64,000 bases of DNA from Girardinichthys multiradiatus (lineage: Eukaryota; Chordata; Actinopteri; Cyprinodontiformes; Goodeidae), in contig NC_061798.1 of the NCBI RefSeq assembly GCF_021462225.1, positions 26,141,320 to 26,205,319 on the forward strand, in the 5' to 3' direction. The notes beneath the pieces were generated by a model that saw nothing but the letters and a program-made list of their open reading frames with translations, had not been told where the DNA came from and did no database searches. The position numbers and the translations under genes are program-made. Shown here one piece after another: positions 23,061 to 35,245 of the stretch (its first letter is position 1; every line of letters begins with the position of its first letter).

Positions 23061-24689
23061 CAGTACAGACCAAAAGTTTGGACACACCTTCTCATTCAAA
23101 GAGTTGTCTTTATTTTCATGACTATGAATATTGTAACTTCATACTGAAGGCATCAAATGTATGAATTAACACATGTGGAATTATATACTGAATAAAAAAG
23201 TGTGAAACAACTGAAAATATGTCTTATATTCTAGGCTCTTCAAAGTAGCCACCTTTTGCTTTGATTACTGCTCCGCACACTCTTGGCATTCTGTTGATGA
23301 GCTTCAAGAGGTAGTCACCTGAAATGGTTTTCACTTCACATGTGTGCCCTGTCAGGTTTAATAAGTGGGATTTCAAGCCTTATAAATGGGGTTGGGACCA
23401 TCAGTTGTGTTGTGCAGGAGGTGGATACAGTACACAGCTGATAGTCCTACTGAATAGACTGTTAGAATTTGTATTATGGCAAGAAAAAAGCAGCTAAGTA
23501 AAGAAAAACGAGTGACCATCATTACTTTAAGAAATGAAGGTCAGTCAGTCCGAACAATTGGGAAAACTTTGAAAGTGTCCCCAAGTGCAGTCGCAAAAAC
23601 CATCAAGCGCTACAAAGAAACTGGCTCACATGAGGACCGCCCCAGGAAAGGAAGACCAAGAGTCATCTCTGCTGCAGATGATCAATTCATCCGAGTCACC
23701 AGCCTCAGAAATTGCAGGTTAACAGCAGCTCAGATTAGAGAACAGGTCAATGCCACACAGAGTTCTAGCAGCAGACACTTCTCTAGAACAACTGTTAAGA
23801 GGAGACTGTGTGAGTCAGGCCTTCATGGTAAAATAGCTGCTAGGAAACCACTGCTGAGGACAGGCAACAAGCAGAAGAGACTTGTTTGGGCTAAAGAACA
23901 CAAGGAATGGACATTAGACCAGTGGAAATCTGTGCTTTGGTCTGATGAGTCCAAGTTTGAGATATTTGGTTCCAACCACCGTGTCTTTATGCGGCGCAGA
24001 AGAGGTGAACGGATGGACTCTACATCCCTGGTTCCCACCGTGAAGCATGGAGGAGGAGGTGTGATGGTGTGGGGGTGCGTTGCTGGTGACACTGTTGGGG
24101 ATTTATTCAAAATTGAAGGCATACTGAACCAGCATGGCTACCACAGCATCTTGCAGCGACATGCTATTCCATCCGGTTTGCGTTTAGGTGGACCATCATT
24201 TATTTTTCAACAGGACAATGACCCCAAACACACCTCCAGGCTGTGTAAGGGCTATTTGACCAAGAAGGAGAGTGATGGGGTGCTGCGCCAGATGACCTAG
24301 CCCCAACAGTCACCGGACCTGAACCCAATCGAGATGGTTTGGCGTGAGCTGGACCGCAGAGTGAAGGCAAAAGGGCCAACAAGTGCTAAGCATCTCTGGG
24401 AACTCCTTCAAGACTATTGGAAAACCATTTCAGGTGACTACCTCTTGAAGCTCATCAACAGAATGCCAAGAGTGTGTGGAGCAGTAATCAAAGCAAAAGG
24501 TGGCTACTTTGAAGAACCTAGAATATAAGACATATTTTCAGTTGTTTCACACTTTTTTGTTCAGTATATAATTCCACATGTTAATTCATAGTTTTGATGC
24601 CTTCAGTGTGAAGCTACAAAATTCATAGTCATGAAAATAAAGACAACTCTTTGAATGAGAAGGTGTGTCCAAATCTTTGGTCTCTACTG
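23061..24689 (+). mobile_element. Near-complete Tc1-like transposon, 1629 bp
   Basis: Bounded by TA at 23059-23060 and 24690-24691. The left end reads CAGTACAGACCAAAAGTTTG; the reverse complement of the right end reads CAGTAGAGACCAAAGATTTG. The inverted repeats are very long: about 270 bp (23061-23331 against 24421-24689) with scattered mismatches. The right arm therefore includes the last third of a kilobase of transposase coding sequence. It lies close to the older Tc1-like relic on its left. Confidence 0.93.
23476..24528 (+). pseudogene. Tc1 transposase with one nonsense codon
   Basis: The frame from 23476 would encode about 350 residues, normal for the family. An N-terminal paired-type helix-turn-helix is visible (VTIITLRNEGQSVRTIGKTL and SPSAVAKTIKRYKETGS), then a basic GRPR box in RPRKGRPRVIS, and the catalytic triad: VLWSDESKF, FQQDNDPKHT and SPDLNPIEMVW. 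The only break is TAG at 24298-24300, where a Trp codon is expected before PQQSPDLNPIE. It falls between the second Asp and the Glu, so the truncated product lacks the full triad. The frame then continues intact to 24528. Confidence 0.93.
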
Positions 24690-25724
24690 TATATGTAGTG
24701 CAAACATGCATGCACCTAAACACAATATTATCTCCTAATTGCAAATGCTGATGCATGTCACCAAATAAAAGTCTTACTAATTGCTGCATGGTCTCCACAA
24801 GCCTACATGTGAACATTGTTAGTTTAAAATCCAAAATATTAATAGCAACGCCCGTCCTGGCTCGTCTCTAAGGATGAGATGTATTTCTTCATTCTCTTTT
24901 CTCTACGGTTTCCTTTCATATGTACCTTTTAAGCATGCTGTGTTTCCCACTCCTCATTTTAATTCAGGTAGATCGCATACTCCCATGCATTCTAACATTT
25001 AGCTCAGGCTCCGCTCCAAATCCTGCAGAGGCAGCTCATTTATCTGGTTTCTCTCATTTTACCATCTCCTGAGGGCAACCACTGTGTCGCCTCCCCTGAT
25101 GGCTTACTGCTATGTTTAAATCATCTAATCTCGCCTTACTAAAAATCTCCCTTTTGGCGAGCTTGTGGCCACCTTTAAGCATTTCAGAGAAGTTTACTGC
25201 TCAGTTAGCTGATTATCCGTCCCTCATCGTCGACCTACATTTCAATAATGGCTTCCTGATTTTTCTGTCAGTATCACAATCCTTTTCCACCAAAGCTGGA
25301 TTCACCCTCGTTCAGTCAGGAGTCTGCCTAGATTAGTCTTTTCTCGCCAAATAAATTTTATCATGAAGCAAGCAACGTCTGATTCCTGCGGCTCAGTCGG
25401 CCATCAGAGCGCTCTTGTTCTCTCTTCCTTTCTCACAACACTCCTGCCCTGCTAAACTTAATCTGCTGACTTCCTGCTCCAGTCTCCTTACGAACTGGAA
25501 CGGTACCTCCTTCTTTGTCGGCGACATCGTTCTCTCAGCTGTCTCGTTTCAGTTTTACAGCCTGTAGTCCCGGTTGAAGAAAATTGTCTCTCAAACGGAT
25601 ATTTCACAATCCTTTATTGATAAAGCCTTGCGTGTGATATACATAATAAGAGCTAAAAATACAGAACATAAATACCTTCAGCAACTCAAACAATGTGCTG
25701 CTTTTAACCTTTTAACCTTTTAAC

Positions 25725-25975
25725 CAGCCGCCACAAAGACAGTTTCTTTCCCCAGGCTGTTTCTCTGATGAACATTCAATAGAGTACAGAACAACAGCAT
25801 ACAGATGTTGCAAATGCACCTTTTTTATTAGATATGTGTATATTGTACATTGTAAATTGTAAATTTGTATATTCTGTAATGCAAAAACCTGAACAAAAGA
25901 GCAAAGTGTACCGGAAGCAAATTCCTTGTTTGTATGTACGAGCTTGGCAATAAAGCTGATTCTGATTCTGATTTT
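25725..25975 (+). mobile_element. 3' end of a Rex1/L2-like LINE
   Basis: Contains CCCCAGGCTGTTTCTCTGATGAAC near 25751, a short 3' untranslated stretch, and the terminus GCAATAAAGCTGATTCTGAT with repeated GATTCT units near 25949-25973. This is the typical tail of fish L2/Rex1-like LINEs, known from memory. Only the last 250 bp or so are present. Confidence 0.65.
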
Positions 25976-27539
25976 TGGTATTTATTATTTATCATAAATT
26001 AATTATTTACTTCAAATTATTACAAACCCTTTTATCTTTGTCAATCTTTCCTTTGAGTGCTTTTAACCTGTTTTACCATATATATTTATTAAACTTGTAA
26101 CCATCGCCTTCTATATTTTCCCTGTATTAAAAATAAAATAAAAACTCATAATATTTCAAGTCTGTGACTTATATATTGAATATATTTATATATTGAAACT
26201 AGTAAACCTCAGTATGCACTTAGCGTGACTAACTTACCAAAAGATACTTACCTAAGATATTTTAACCCTCTTCTAGCAGAGAGAGAAAAAAAAAAGCTAC
26301 GTTTAACAGCAACTTGTTTGCTCCGTAGAATATCTAAATATTCATCTACGAATTCGAACATTATACCAACTTTGTTCCCTTATCAACCAGGCGCTAAGGA
26401 ACCATTTACTGGTTCTTAATTATATCTTTTCCTGTAATAGTCATAAAGCACACTTTCTCTCTGCACACTGGGTCGGCGCTGCTCTGCTCAGTTGGCGACA
26501 ATCGATTTACAGCAGCAAGTGCTTTCAAAATATAAACATTAACTGCATTACTGCCGCAGCAGAATAACAAACTCTTACAAACAATTTATGAACAGACAAT
26601 ATCAGTAAGGTCATTTTCATGGAGGTAGCTCCGTCCGTGGGTTTTGGGGGGTTTTTCAGGACAAATGGTTTGCCGACGTGTGGCCCTCCTCCTTTTCTCA
26701 GTCAGAATCTTCAGCATTCTATGAAATCTTTCCCATCGCCTTAGTCTGTCGCATCTGGGGGCGCTATTGGAAAATAAAACATTTTGTTGCTTTATGCGAC
26801 AACGCACCATGTGGAAGCTTTTAAATAAAGGCTGGTCCTCGTCTAAGTCTATCTTGCCCTACCTGACGCATAACCTAGCAAGCTATCTCGTATAACTTTA
26901 TTTCCGCTTGTCACGTTCCAAGTTATACTAACTCAATCGCAAATGCTTTCTCTCGCTTCAAATTTTAAATTTTTCGCAGTCTCTGTCTAACTGCCAACGT
27001 TCAACCCACTCCTATTCCAGCCCTCGAAGACCTGAAACTGGATAAATCCCTTCTCTCCATTCTTTGCTCCAATCAGCAAAATCTACTGTAATTCAGGTCT
27101 AGCTCTTTCCATCCGGATCATATTCTTTCACCCGGCAAACGTTTTCTAAATATTGCCTCGCCCATCATACCTCTCTGTAACCAGTCCTCATTCAAACAGT
27201 CCTGACGTTTGTTTTAAACACCGCTGTTGTAAACTCCCTTATATCTGAGAGCTTACTAGCAGGCATTAATTTCTTCACAAATAACACCCGTCTGAACCAG
27301 CTCCGGGCCTTTAATTCAAATCACGCTATTAAACTCCTCAAAGGTATCGCTAATCATTCTATCCCTCAGCCCAATTCCTGAAGTCCTGTTACACTACCTA
27401 TCCTCAAATAATCTCATTACAGCTGTTCTTTCTGGCCCTCTTTCCCCTTATCTAAAATCGCGCCTTTCCAGTGCCTTTTTCTAGCCTTCTACGGCTTCTT
27501 TGGGTTAAGCAAATTACCTCCCCTAACAATTCATTTGAT

Positions 27540-28026
27540 CCATCAAGATACTTAGCCTTTTCAGACCTCAAGTTTTATCCTGACTGCTTCAAACTTTTCT
27601 TTAAACATACCAAAGGGAAGGCCCCTGTTTATTTCTATCGCTCGCCTTAATGGCCCATTCTGCCCTTTCCAATTCATGTTCAAATTCGCACTCGAACGTC
27701 ACAAATTTAGTCCGCCTAACATGCCCCTCTTTCTCACTTCAGAAGGGGCCTCATGACCGCCGCCTGGTTCCTCAAACATTTAAGACAAACTCTAGTCAAT
27801 GCAATCTGGCCCCAGTCAGTTTCCAGGACATTCATTTAGAATAGGAGCAGCAATTACTGCAGCCACTCAAGGAGTTTCAACAGCTTCTCTTCAACAACTT
27901 GGCCGCTGGTCCTCTTCAGCTTTCTCATCCTATGTTCGTCCAGGCTTCCACTCTATGGTAACTGCTCAACAATCTCTGTTCTTAGGTAAGAACTTCTCAT
28001 ATTATCTGGTGGTGGATGGCCTCTAA
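27540..28026 (+). pseudogene. Tyrosine recombinase remnant (DIRS/Ngaro-like)
   Basis: The clear part is at 27799-28026: HSFRIGAAITAATQGV, LQQLGRWSSSAF and SSYVRP. This is the C-terminal catalytic block of tyrosine recombinases encoded by DIRS-, Ngaro- or Crypton-type elements: the Arg of HSFRIG is at 27838-27840 and the candidate nucleophile Tyr at 27931-27933. An upstream fragment near 27547-27615, in another frame, reads YLAFSDLKFYPDCFKLFFKH, similar to the preceding strand-and-helix part. Frameshifts and stops separate the two. In known families the enzyme integrates circular element DNA. This copy is not functional. Confidence 0.7.
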
Positions 28027-28248
28027 TTAAATTCAGTTTGTCTTCATAAATAAAAAATCAACCATCTCACTTCATTTGTCTTATCCCCATTTCTCTAAGG
28101 TCTGCAACCTCCAGCATTCGTCAGCCACAGTCAATCAATTCTCTCTCCCATGTCATCACTTCATTCTTCTCCTCAGCATGTACATTCATGTCATCATTCT
28201 TTCTCTCTCTATCATTCTCATGCTTCTGCAATCTTATCTATCACTCCC

Positions 28249-28560
28249 ATGCCTTCACGGCATAACGCATTCGTCATCTCAATGCCTTCGCGGCCCGAGT
28301 CATCATTTCTTGCCTTAATATTCATTCATCACCCGCTAATGCCTCCGCGGCATAACGCATTCGTTATCTCGATGCCTACACGGCTCGAGTCGTCACCTCT
28401 TTTGCCTTGAATACTCATTCATCAAACCCCAATGCCTCCGCGGCATAAGACATTCGTCATCTCGATGGCTCTGCGGCTCGAGTCATCATTCTCATGCTTT
28501 CTCAAACTCTTTCATCTTCCTCAGTGCCTCCGTGGCACGATCTGTCATTTTCATGCCTTT
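28249..28560 (+). repeat. Tandem repeats of about 92 bp, 3.3 units
   Basis: Units start at 28249, 28339, 28432 and 28524, giving spacings of 90, 93 and 92 bp. Each begins ATGCCTCCGCGGCATAA or a close variant, a short palindrome (TGCC, five bases, GGCA). Each of the first three also carries GGCTCGAGTC or a variant. The last copy is partial. Both strands can form a small hairpin in every unit. The array lies just downstream of the recombinase remnant. Confidence 0.85.
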
Positions 28561-28818
28561 TTCAAGCTCATTCATCATTTTCACTGCCTAGCACTCAGGC
28601 AGGCTCCCTATTTCCTTTCATTCCTCACCTGACTCTTTCCACCTCATGCGCTCGAGCTTCACGCTCCTTCCTTCTTTCTGTCTAACTCATCTCTTCATCA
28701 AGCCCTTCCAGCTCTCTCTTTCCCTTTCTTCTCACAAGCCTATCCTTCTCCCTATTTGTCTCAATTCATTAATTATCCCACCTGATGTTATTTCTAACAG
28801 TTCATTTATTTTAGCCTC

Positions 28819-28884
28819 AATAAACTTCTCTAATCTATGTTTCTTTTCATTGTGAGCCTTACAGGATTGAAATGGAGTTTTGAC
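28819..28884 (+). repeat. Direct repeat R1, about 64 bp
   Basis: Begins AATAAACTTCTCTAATC and continues TATGTTTCTTTTCATTGTGA, then CTTACAGGATTGAAATGGAG. It recurs as R2 at 29262-29871, where a solo LTR separates its first 17 bases from the rest. Similarity stops abruptly on both sides. Confidence 0.8.
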
Positions 28885-29261
28885 AAAAATTCAATCTGGA
28901 AGACTCACTCCCTGCTCTGCTCCGTTCAATGACTCCACCATGCGTCCCTGCTCCAGCCAATCAGCATTGAGTCCGCATTTCCTCTTCAGCTAATCACCGT
29001 CCAAGGCTCTGCTTGAAAGATCTTCACTCACGGACTTCCTCGCTCTTCAAGCTGAGCTACGACCCTCCTCCTCCCCACCTCCACCATCTGGCTTCCTAGC
29101 TCCTCCCGATTTCCCTACCTCCTTAGGACTCTAATCCACCACCAGTTGGATCCCAGGGGGAAGACATCTCTAATTCTATTCATAAGTTGTTCATTCAAGC
29201 TCACGTCATTCTCAGTGTTCGTGTCTTCCTCCGGGGTCCAAGCGGCAAAGAAATATTTGTA

Positions 29262-29871
29262 AATAAACTTCTCTAATCACCACCTTGTTGTGATTTGTGT
29301 GTGTTTTTGGGTTTTGTTGGTCTTATTTCACAGTTGAAGTTTTGAATCATGTTTCTGTTTATTTTTCTGGTCATGTTTTTGTTCATGTTTTGTCAACTTT
29401 GGTTTTTGGATCTGGTTATGCTTTCGTTTGATGTTTTTCTAGTTATGTTTCTATTAGTTTGTATTCTTGAATTCCTGTTTTGCTCAGTCACGTTTGTTCT
29501 CTCCTGTTAATTAAGTTTATTTGGTTCACCTGCACCTAGTTAATCTGTCTCCTTTCTTCACCTGGTTCACATTCCATATATACACACCTGTTCAGTTATT
29601 CATGGCGGAAACATTTTTCAAATCATGCTCAAGTCTTGTCTCTCAGATCATGCTCATGTCTTGTTGTTCGGATCATGCCATGCCTGTCTCACCTGCCCGT
29701 TTATTATTTTGTTCCTGCCTCATCTGGAGTGAGTTTTTGTTAATTAAATCATTTTTTCACTTACTGTCATGCTGCCTGCTAGTCTGCATTCTGGGTTCCT
29801 CTGTTGCTCAAGTCCTGACACACCTATGTTTCTTTTCATTGTGAGTCTTACAGGATTAAAATGGAGTTTTC
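29262..29871 (+). repeat. Direct repeat R2, split by a solo LTR
   Basis: The first part is 29262-29278 and the second 29825-29871. Excising the LTR and one CACCT restores a copy of R1 with three extra bases and two or so substitutions. R1 and R2 enclose 28885-29261, a pyrimidine-rich 377-bp segment. Confidence 0.75.
29286..29820 (+). mobile_element. Solo LTR, 535 bp
   Basis: Starts TGTTGTGATTTG and ends AAGTCCTGACA. CACCT is exact at 29281-29285 and 29821-29825. A TATA-like CATATATACACACC near 29575 precedes ATTAAA near 29743 by about 165 bp, the same layout as the LTRs at 13020 and 38870. No internal coding region is present. An apparent open frame across its right half is a chance frame. 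Confidence 0.75.
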
Positions 29872-30090
29872 TTAATGATTCTGTCAGGTTAGATATTAAA
29901 AGTGTTTTTTTTTCAAATGGTGTTAATTGGGGAATGGGTGTCTTTGGTGATTTGTGGGGATGGGGATGCAGAAGCAGGGGCTTACTCAGAGTGGCATTCA
30001 TGCAAGAACCACCTCTGCACATAATGACAATTTAGATGGCAATTTGTCCCATGAAGAGAAGGAAGCCTGAACAAATGCTGTCTAAGCAGT

Positions 30091-30691
30091 ACAACCCCAA
30101 TTCCAAACACATTGGGACGTTGTGCAAAACGTAAACGAAAATAAGATGCAATCATTTGCAAATCCTGTTCAACCTATATGCAGGAAATACACTACAAAGA
30201 CAAGATTGTAATATTCAAACTGATAAACTTTACTGTTTTTTGCTCATCTTGAATTTGATCCTTGCAACACGTTCCAAAAAAGCTAGGACAGGGGCAGGGG
30301 CATTTTTACTACTTTGTTATGTTACCTTTCCTTTTAACAACACTCAATAAGCATTTGGGAACTGAGGACACCAATTGTTGAATCTTTGTAGGTGAAATTA
30401 TTTTCCATTCTTGCTTGATGTACAGCTCCAGTTGCTCAACCGACCATTTTTTAATGGGAGATGGGTCAGGTAGGCCAGTCGAGTACCCGCACTCTTTTCC
30501 TTTAAAACCACGTTGCTGTAACACATGCAGATTGAAGCTTGCCATTGTCTTGCTGAAATAATCAGGGACGTTCCTAAAAAAGAAGTTGCTTGGATGGCAG
30601 CACTAACACACCTGAACAATCCGGGTCAAAGAGGAAAAGGACTATCCAGACACTTTTAACACTGTCCCAACTTTATTGGACTAGGGGTTGT
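30091..30691. mobile_element. Non-autonomous DNA transposon, 601 bp
   Basis: The left end is ACAACCCCAATTCCAAACAC. The reverse complement of the right end is ACAACCCCTAGTCCAATAAA. Both continue into GGGAC, so the inverted repeats span roughly 30 bp. It matches a familiar fish repeat, but I leave the superfamily unassigned. Open frames inside are shadows. Confidence 0.75.
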
Positions 30692-33600
30692 AGTTTGGAG
30701 ACCTAACTGGACTCTCACCAGACCTTTTGCGGAGATTCAAAAGTGCTCTGTGGTGAGCAGGTGACTGATCGTGACAAAGGTTTTCATTCAAAATGCTGGG
30801 AGTATTTAGGAAGAAGTATTTCTGCTCCAGTTTTGAACCCCTCTAATTCTTTCAGCTTGCTACACTTTAACTTTTAGGACCAGTTTAGTGGCCGCTGCCA
30901 ATGTAACACAATAATCAACATTGGTCAATTCAGCTTTGATTGGCTTTAATGTTGTCAACACCCTTCCACAGATACATATAAAATGCTTCAACAAAATCTT
31001 CTTCACACACTTTTGAGTCATAATGGTTGTAAAGTGGTGGTGTCTGCAGAGACTACGGGCCCTTGGTACCTTGACACTTTAAATCCAACTCTAAACCTAA
31101 AACATTGTGTCCAAACAGTGGAAAATACACACAAACACATTGACTTCCATCTACAACAAGTGTACGTGGTGCCTTTGTTTCACATTACATCTTTTTTTCA
31201 TTTTTTATTTGGTAGCATAACACAAACAGTAAAGACTATATTTGAATAAAATGTATTTAACTAGCTTTACCAAATTCTTCCATAAGAATAAGATTTATTT
31301 TACAATATTTTAGAAGCTGAAACCCAAAAATCAATTAGAATTTCTTTCATTTCATTATTTGGGGAAACATGTTCAAAATCTTAATGATGCAGTTTGTGCA
31401 TGAATCAGAATCAGAATCAATACAAATCACCCACTTTGTATCCTAAATTATCTGCTGAATTGAGAGAAACAATTTTTTATCAGAATCAATATTATGAACA
31501 TCCATGACAAACTATAACATTTTTGTCCAGTAAATCCTGGAACGTACAGAACTTACTTAATTGCAGTTATTTACCAATGAATGGTAGTTTACAGATAAAT
31601 TACCTGCTCTTAACAGCACTCATGTATTCTGGTTTAAATAAATAAACAATTACCAGATGCTTTCTTGCTTTAAGACCTTTTGCAAAGTGTGAACTATATT
31701 AGCTTCAGTGTGCTTTGTTTTTTTACTGCAGTGTTGTGCAAAGTAATGCCATTTATTTATGTTTTTTTTAACATGACCTTTTCCTTTGTCAAAATATTGA
31801 ACTAAAATGGTCATTCCACTGAGACAGTTTTCTGGTAAACTCATGGCAGAAAGGATTTTAGATGTCACTACTGACACGGAGTAGGATGAAACAACAATAT
31901 CCAGTTCTGAGCAAATTCAAACCATCTGAGGAAATCTAGCGAGGTTTGGCTGCCTCAGACATATTTTACAGTGAACCTTTTATGTGATATGTCCTCTTTG
32001 CAGACGTTAGTTCAGCAAGTGTCACACATGGAAAATATATTTAAATGCACCATTTATTCTGCTAACCTACTTATTGCATAATTATGTATGGTTTTAATAA
32101 TGCTTTAACAGACGGAGCCTAGAATATGTATAGAACTCTGGTCTACTATACGAAGCATCAGATTTTACAAACTATTCATTAACTTGTGATGACAGTAAAA
32201 GGAAGTGAATTTGTGTAAAGGTTTACGTATTTTTAAAATATGATGGGTATCTTTTCTACAGATTGCAAAACATTTTTGCAGTGCTCATAGGCTGCATAAC
32301 ATGATGGTTAGCAACATTAATTAAAGGATATTTTCATTTTTTGAGGTTGTGTTTTATTTATAGGTTATGATCATCTTACCTCCAGTATCTTTTAGCATCT
32401 TTGATTAAAAAAAATCTTTTTTGGAAATAAAGACAAATCAGAGCAGGGTTGAGATAAACAGACCTCTGGCATCTGTTTTTGTCTCCAGCAACAGGTATTT
32501 GTCCCAGCCAGAGTTTCTGCTGGACATCCTCTAAATGCGGCTCCACCACAGGGTTGAGTAGGCTAACAAAAGATAGTAGTCACCTAGTTATTTCTAACTA
32601 GACACATTTAGCTACTATGCTAAATTAACTCATGTCCAGCTTCTGTTGACAAGGATTTTATTCAGAGCTGTTTGCTAATTTATGCATGTTTGCTCTCTAT
32701 TTTAATTTGACTTGTTGATAATGTGGCTCAAAAGTTGATTGTGGCTGGACAAAACAGTGTTAAAATGTTACTAAATAACTGAACTTCATTTAGGAGCATT
32801 TTATTTATAAGTTGTTCTCCAGTTTTGTAAATGGGAGAACACCTTTGGAAGTCATTGCTTTGAACGTCATAAAATCTAGATATTAGTCTTTCAACTGCTC
32901 TCTTCTGAGGACCTAGGAGATGTCGGAGGACTAGTAGAGCAGGTTGCACGACACAGACAAACCGGGTGAGTCTCTTCCTCACTAAAAACACCTCTGTTAA
33001 TGGTTGAAAAACACTTAAAATTGTTAGGGAAAACTGATGTTCATTAAACGAACAAACTATCATGCATAAAATATAATCATAGTTTCTTAAGTTGAGTATG
33101 TTAAAACAACTTTGTGTCGGAAAAGGAGAGTGAGAAGGAGAATGAGAACAACACGTATAGCCAGCACCTTCTCACCATGTGTTTTTGTTTAATGCAATGT
33201 GTGTTAGCCTCCAGCTCGGCTGTCCGTCTCTTAGAGTCTGTATGGGAACCAGCCGCTGCAGACGAGATCATTATGGTCTCATTCATTAGAGTCATCGTTT
33301 AGGGTTTGGATCTGCCCACTGTCCAGCTCAGGGCTGCTCTCGGCTCATTTAGTGTTTCATACACCCACAGAGGCTATATGTCCTCCAGTCAAATGAAAGC
33401 TACTCCTTCAGAGTAATGCTTTATTCATGTTTTTTGCTTTTTATCTATTGGATCTTAACTTCTTTAAATACTCAAATGAGGCTCAAGCTCTTTGCAACGA
33501 AACAAAAAAAGAAATCCTTGAAAATAAACTCTGGCAGGCCTTTCCATCCCAGGCGTCCACATAATCAATCATAACCGGGGAGTACAAATTCATCAGCTTG

Positions 33601-34519
33601 GATCCATTTTGCCGTTGTTAGAGATCAAAAGGTTGCGAGTTGACTATAGGAAGTCCAGGTACTAACCCAGACTAATTTATCTAACATGGGAGAGATTTAG
33701 CCCTGAGGAGATGGGGACATGGTTTTTCTCCATCACCTTGAATATCCTCGATGGGGCTCTAGGGCACTTAGTCCTGCATATCCTGTATGGCGTTTAACAT
33801 TCCATTGATCAGATTAATTGCAGTTGATTGTGTCCTGTGTGAGGAAGCCTGCGAAAGTGCACATTTTGGGCGATGGAATATTTTCTTCAATTGTGGCCTT
33901 TAGATATGTTTTTTGAGCTTAAATAGCGTGATGCAAGGTAAGTACAAAAATTTATTTTCATGCCAATCTAAAAAATATATAAGAATTATAAACATCTCTT
34001 CTCTATAGTTCCAGAACCATGGCTATCACCAAATGAAAAAAAAAACAACTAAAATGATATTTCATTTTTCCTTTTGTTCTGTATTTATTGACTTTTTATA
34101 CTGTTCATCTCCCAACTATTTCTTGTGCACACGCAGACTATATTTCTCCACAATTATCAATAATTGTGACTTGAAATTTGCGGGAGCCTGGAGTCTCCTG
34201 GTTCTCCTCACCGCTCGAGGGGCCTGTCACCTCTGCCTTATTGGTTTCAAGTGTGCGTATGTTCTCACTTGTGCACACACATTTCACACGTTCAGTGAAA
34301 GGCCAGCACTCAGGAAGTAGCTGTGCTTTGAAGGCGGCAATTCATGTTTCCAAGTGTGGAGCACTTATTGGAGGTCAGACTGGGGGTCTATTAGGGCCCT
34401 CATATTCATTTCGGAGGGGTGAGAGGCGAGACCTAGGGAGTGACAATACCCTCTAGTTAACATAACCTCTGGACTCAGGATGTTTTTCTGTTGGTTTTTA
34501 CTTTACTCTAAAGATTACA
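30692..34519. other. No recognised gene
   Basis: Mostly unique AT-rich sequence. The segment 33690-33880 is less AT-rich, has no repeat signature and includes CATTGATCAGATTAATTGCA; it is a possible regulatory element by inference. Purine runs occur at 33115-33150. No coding or RNA gene is supported. Confidence 0.45.
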
Positions 34520-35245
34520 CAGTGCCTTTCATGAATATTTATAACCTTTGAACTTATTCACATTGTATAATGATGCAACCTCCAACAATAAGGAATTTCA
34601 ATGGGATTTTTGTTTCAGACCAACGCAAAGTAGTGCATAGCTGAGAAGTGAAAGCAAAATGACACATGGTTTTCAATATTTTCTTACTAAATGAAATCTG
34701 AAATTTGTGGTGTATATTTGTACTTAGTGCCCCTGTGTCAATACAGGGCTGTTAGCACTACAAGTCTTGTATGTCTCTACCAGCGTTGCAAATCTAGAGA
34801 CTGAGATTTTTCCCCATTCTTCATCGCAACATAGATGAAGCTCAGTCAGATTGGATGGAGAGCACCTGTAAACATAAATTTTCAAGCCTTGCTGAAATTC
34901 TGCTGTATTTTACGCTGGACTTTCACTGGTTCATTCTGATCTAAACATTCTCCATCTTCCTAGGCTTTGATCAGCTTCCCAGTTAATGCTTGAGAAAAAC
35001 ATACTTCTGCCACCACTGTGCTTCATAACTGGGATGAATTGTTCAGGTCACTGGTTTTAAACCACGCATGACATTTTGTATCTAGGCCAAAAAAAAGACC
35101 AAAAAAAATCGGTTTTGACTCATATGACCTGAGTGCCTTCTTCTGCATGTTTGATATGTCCACTACATGGCTTAGGGAAAACTGCTGATGAGACCTCTTA
35201 TTGTTTTCTTTTAACAATTCTATTATCTTGCCATTTTTCCATGTA

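Larger units (their letters stand above)
24842..28835 (+). mobile_element. Pyrimidine-rich decayed retroelement tract
   Basis: Much of this span is strongly C/T-rich and G-poor on the plus strand, unlike its flanks. The only readable protein remnant is a tyrosine recombinase near its right end. A LINE tail (25725-25975) and AT-rich DNA around 25980-26250 interrupt the bias. I infer one or more decayed DIRS/Ngaro-like elements. The left boundary is approximate and based only on composition. Confidence 0.4.

Noticed and set aside
28249..28560. Possible CRISPR-like array because of regular spacing
   Set aside because: Unit and spacer are both repeated with similar divergence in a vertebrate setting, so it is a minisatellite, not a CRISPR array.
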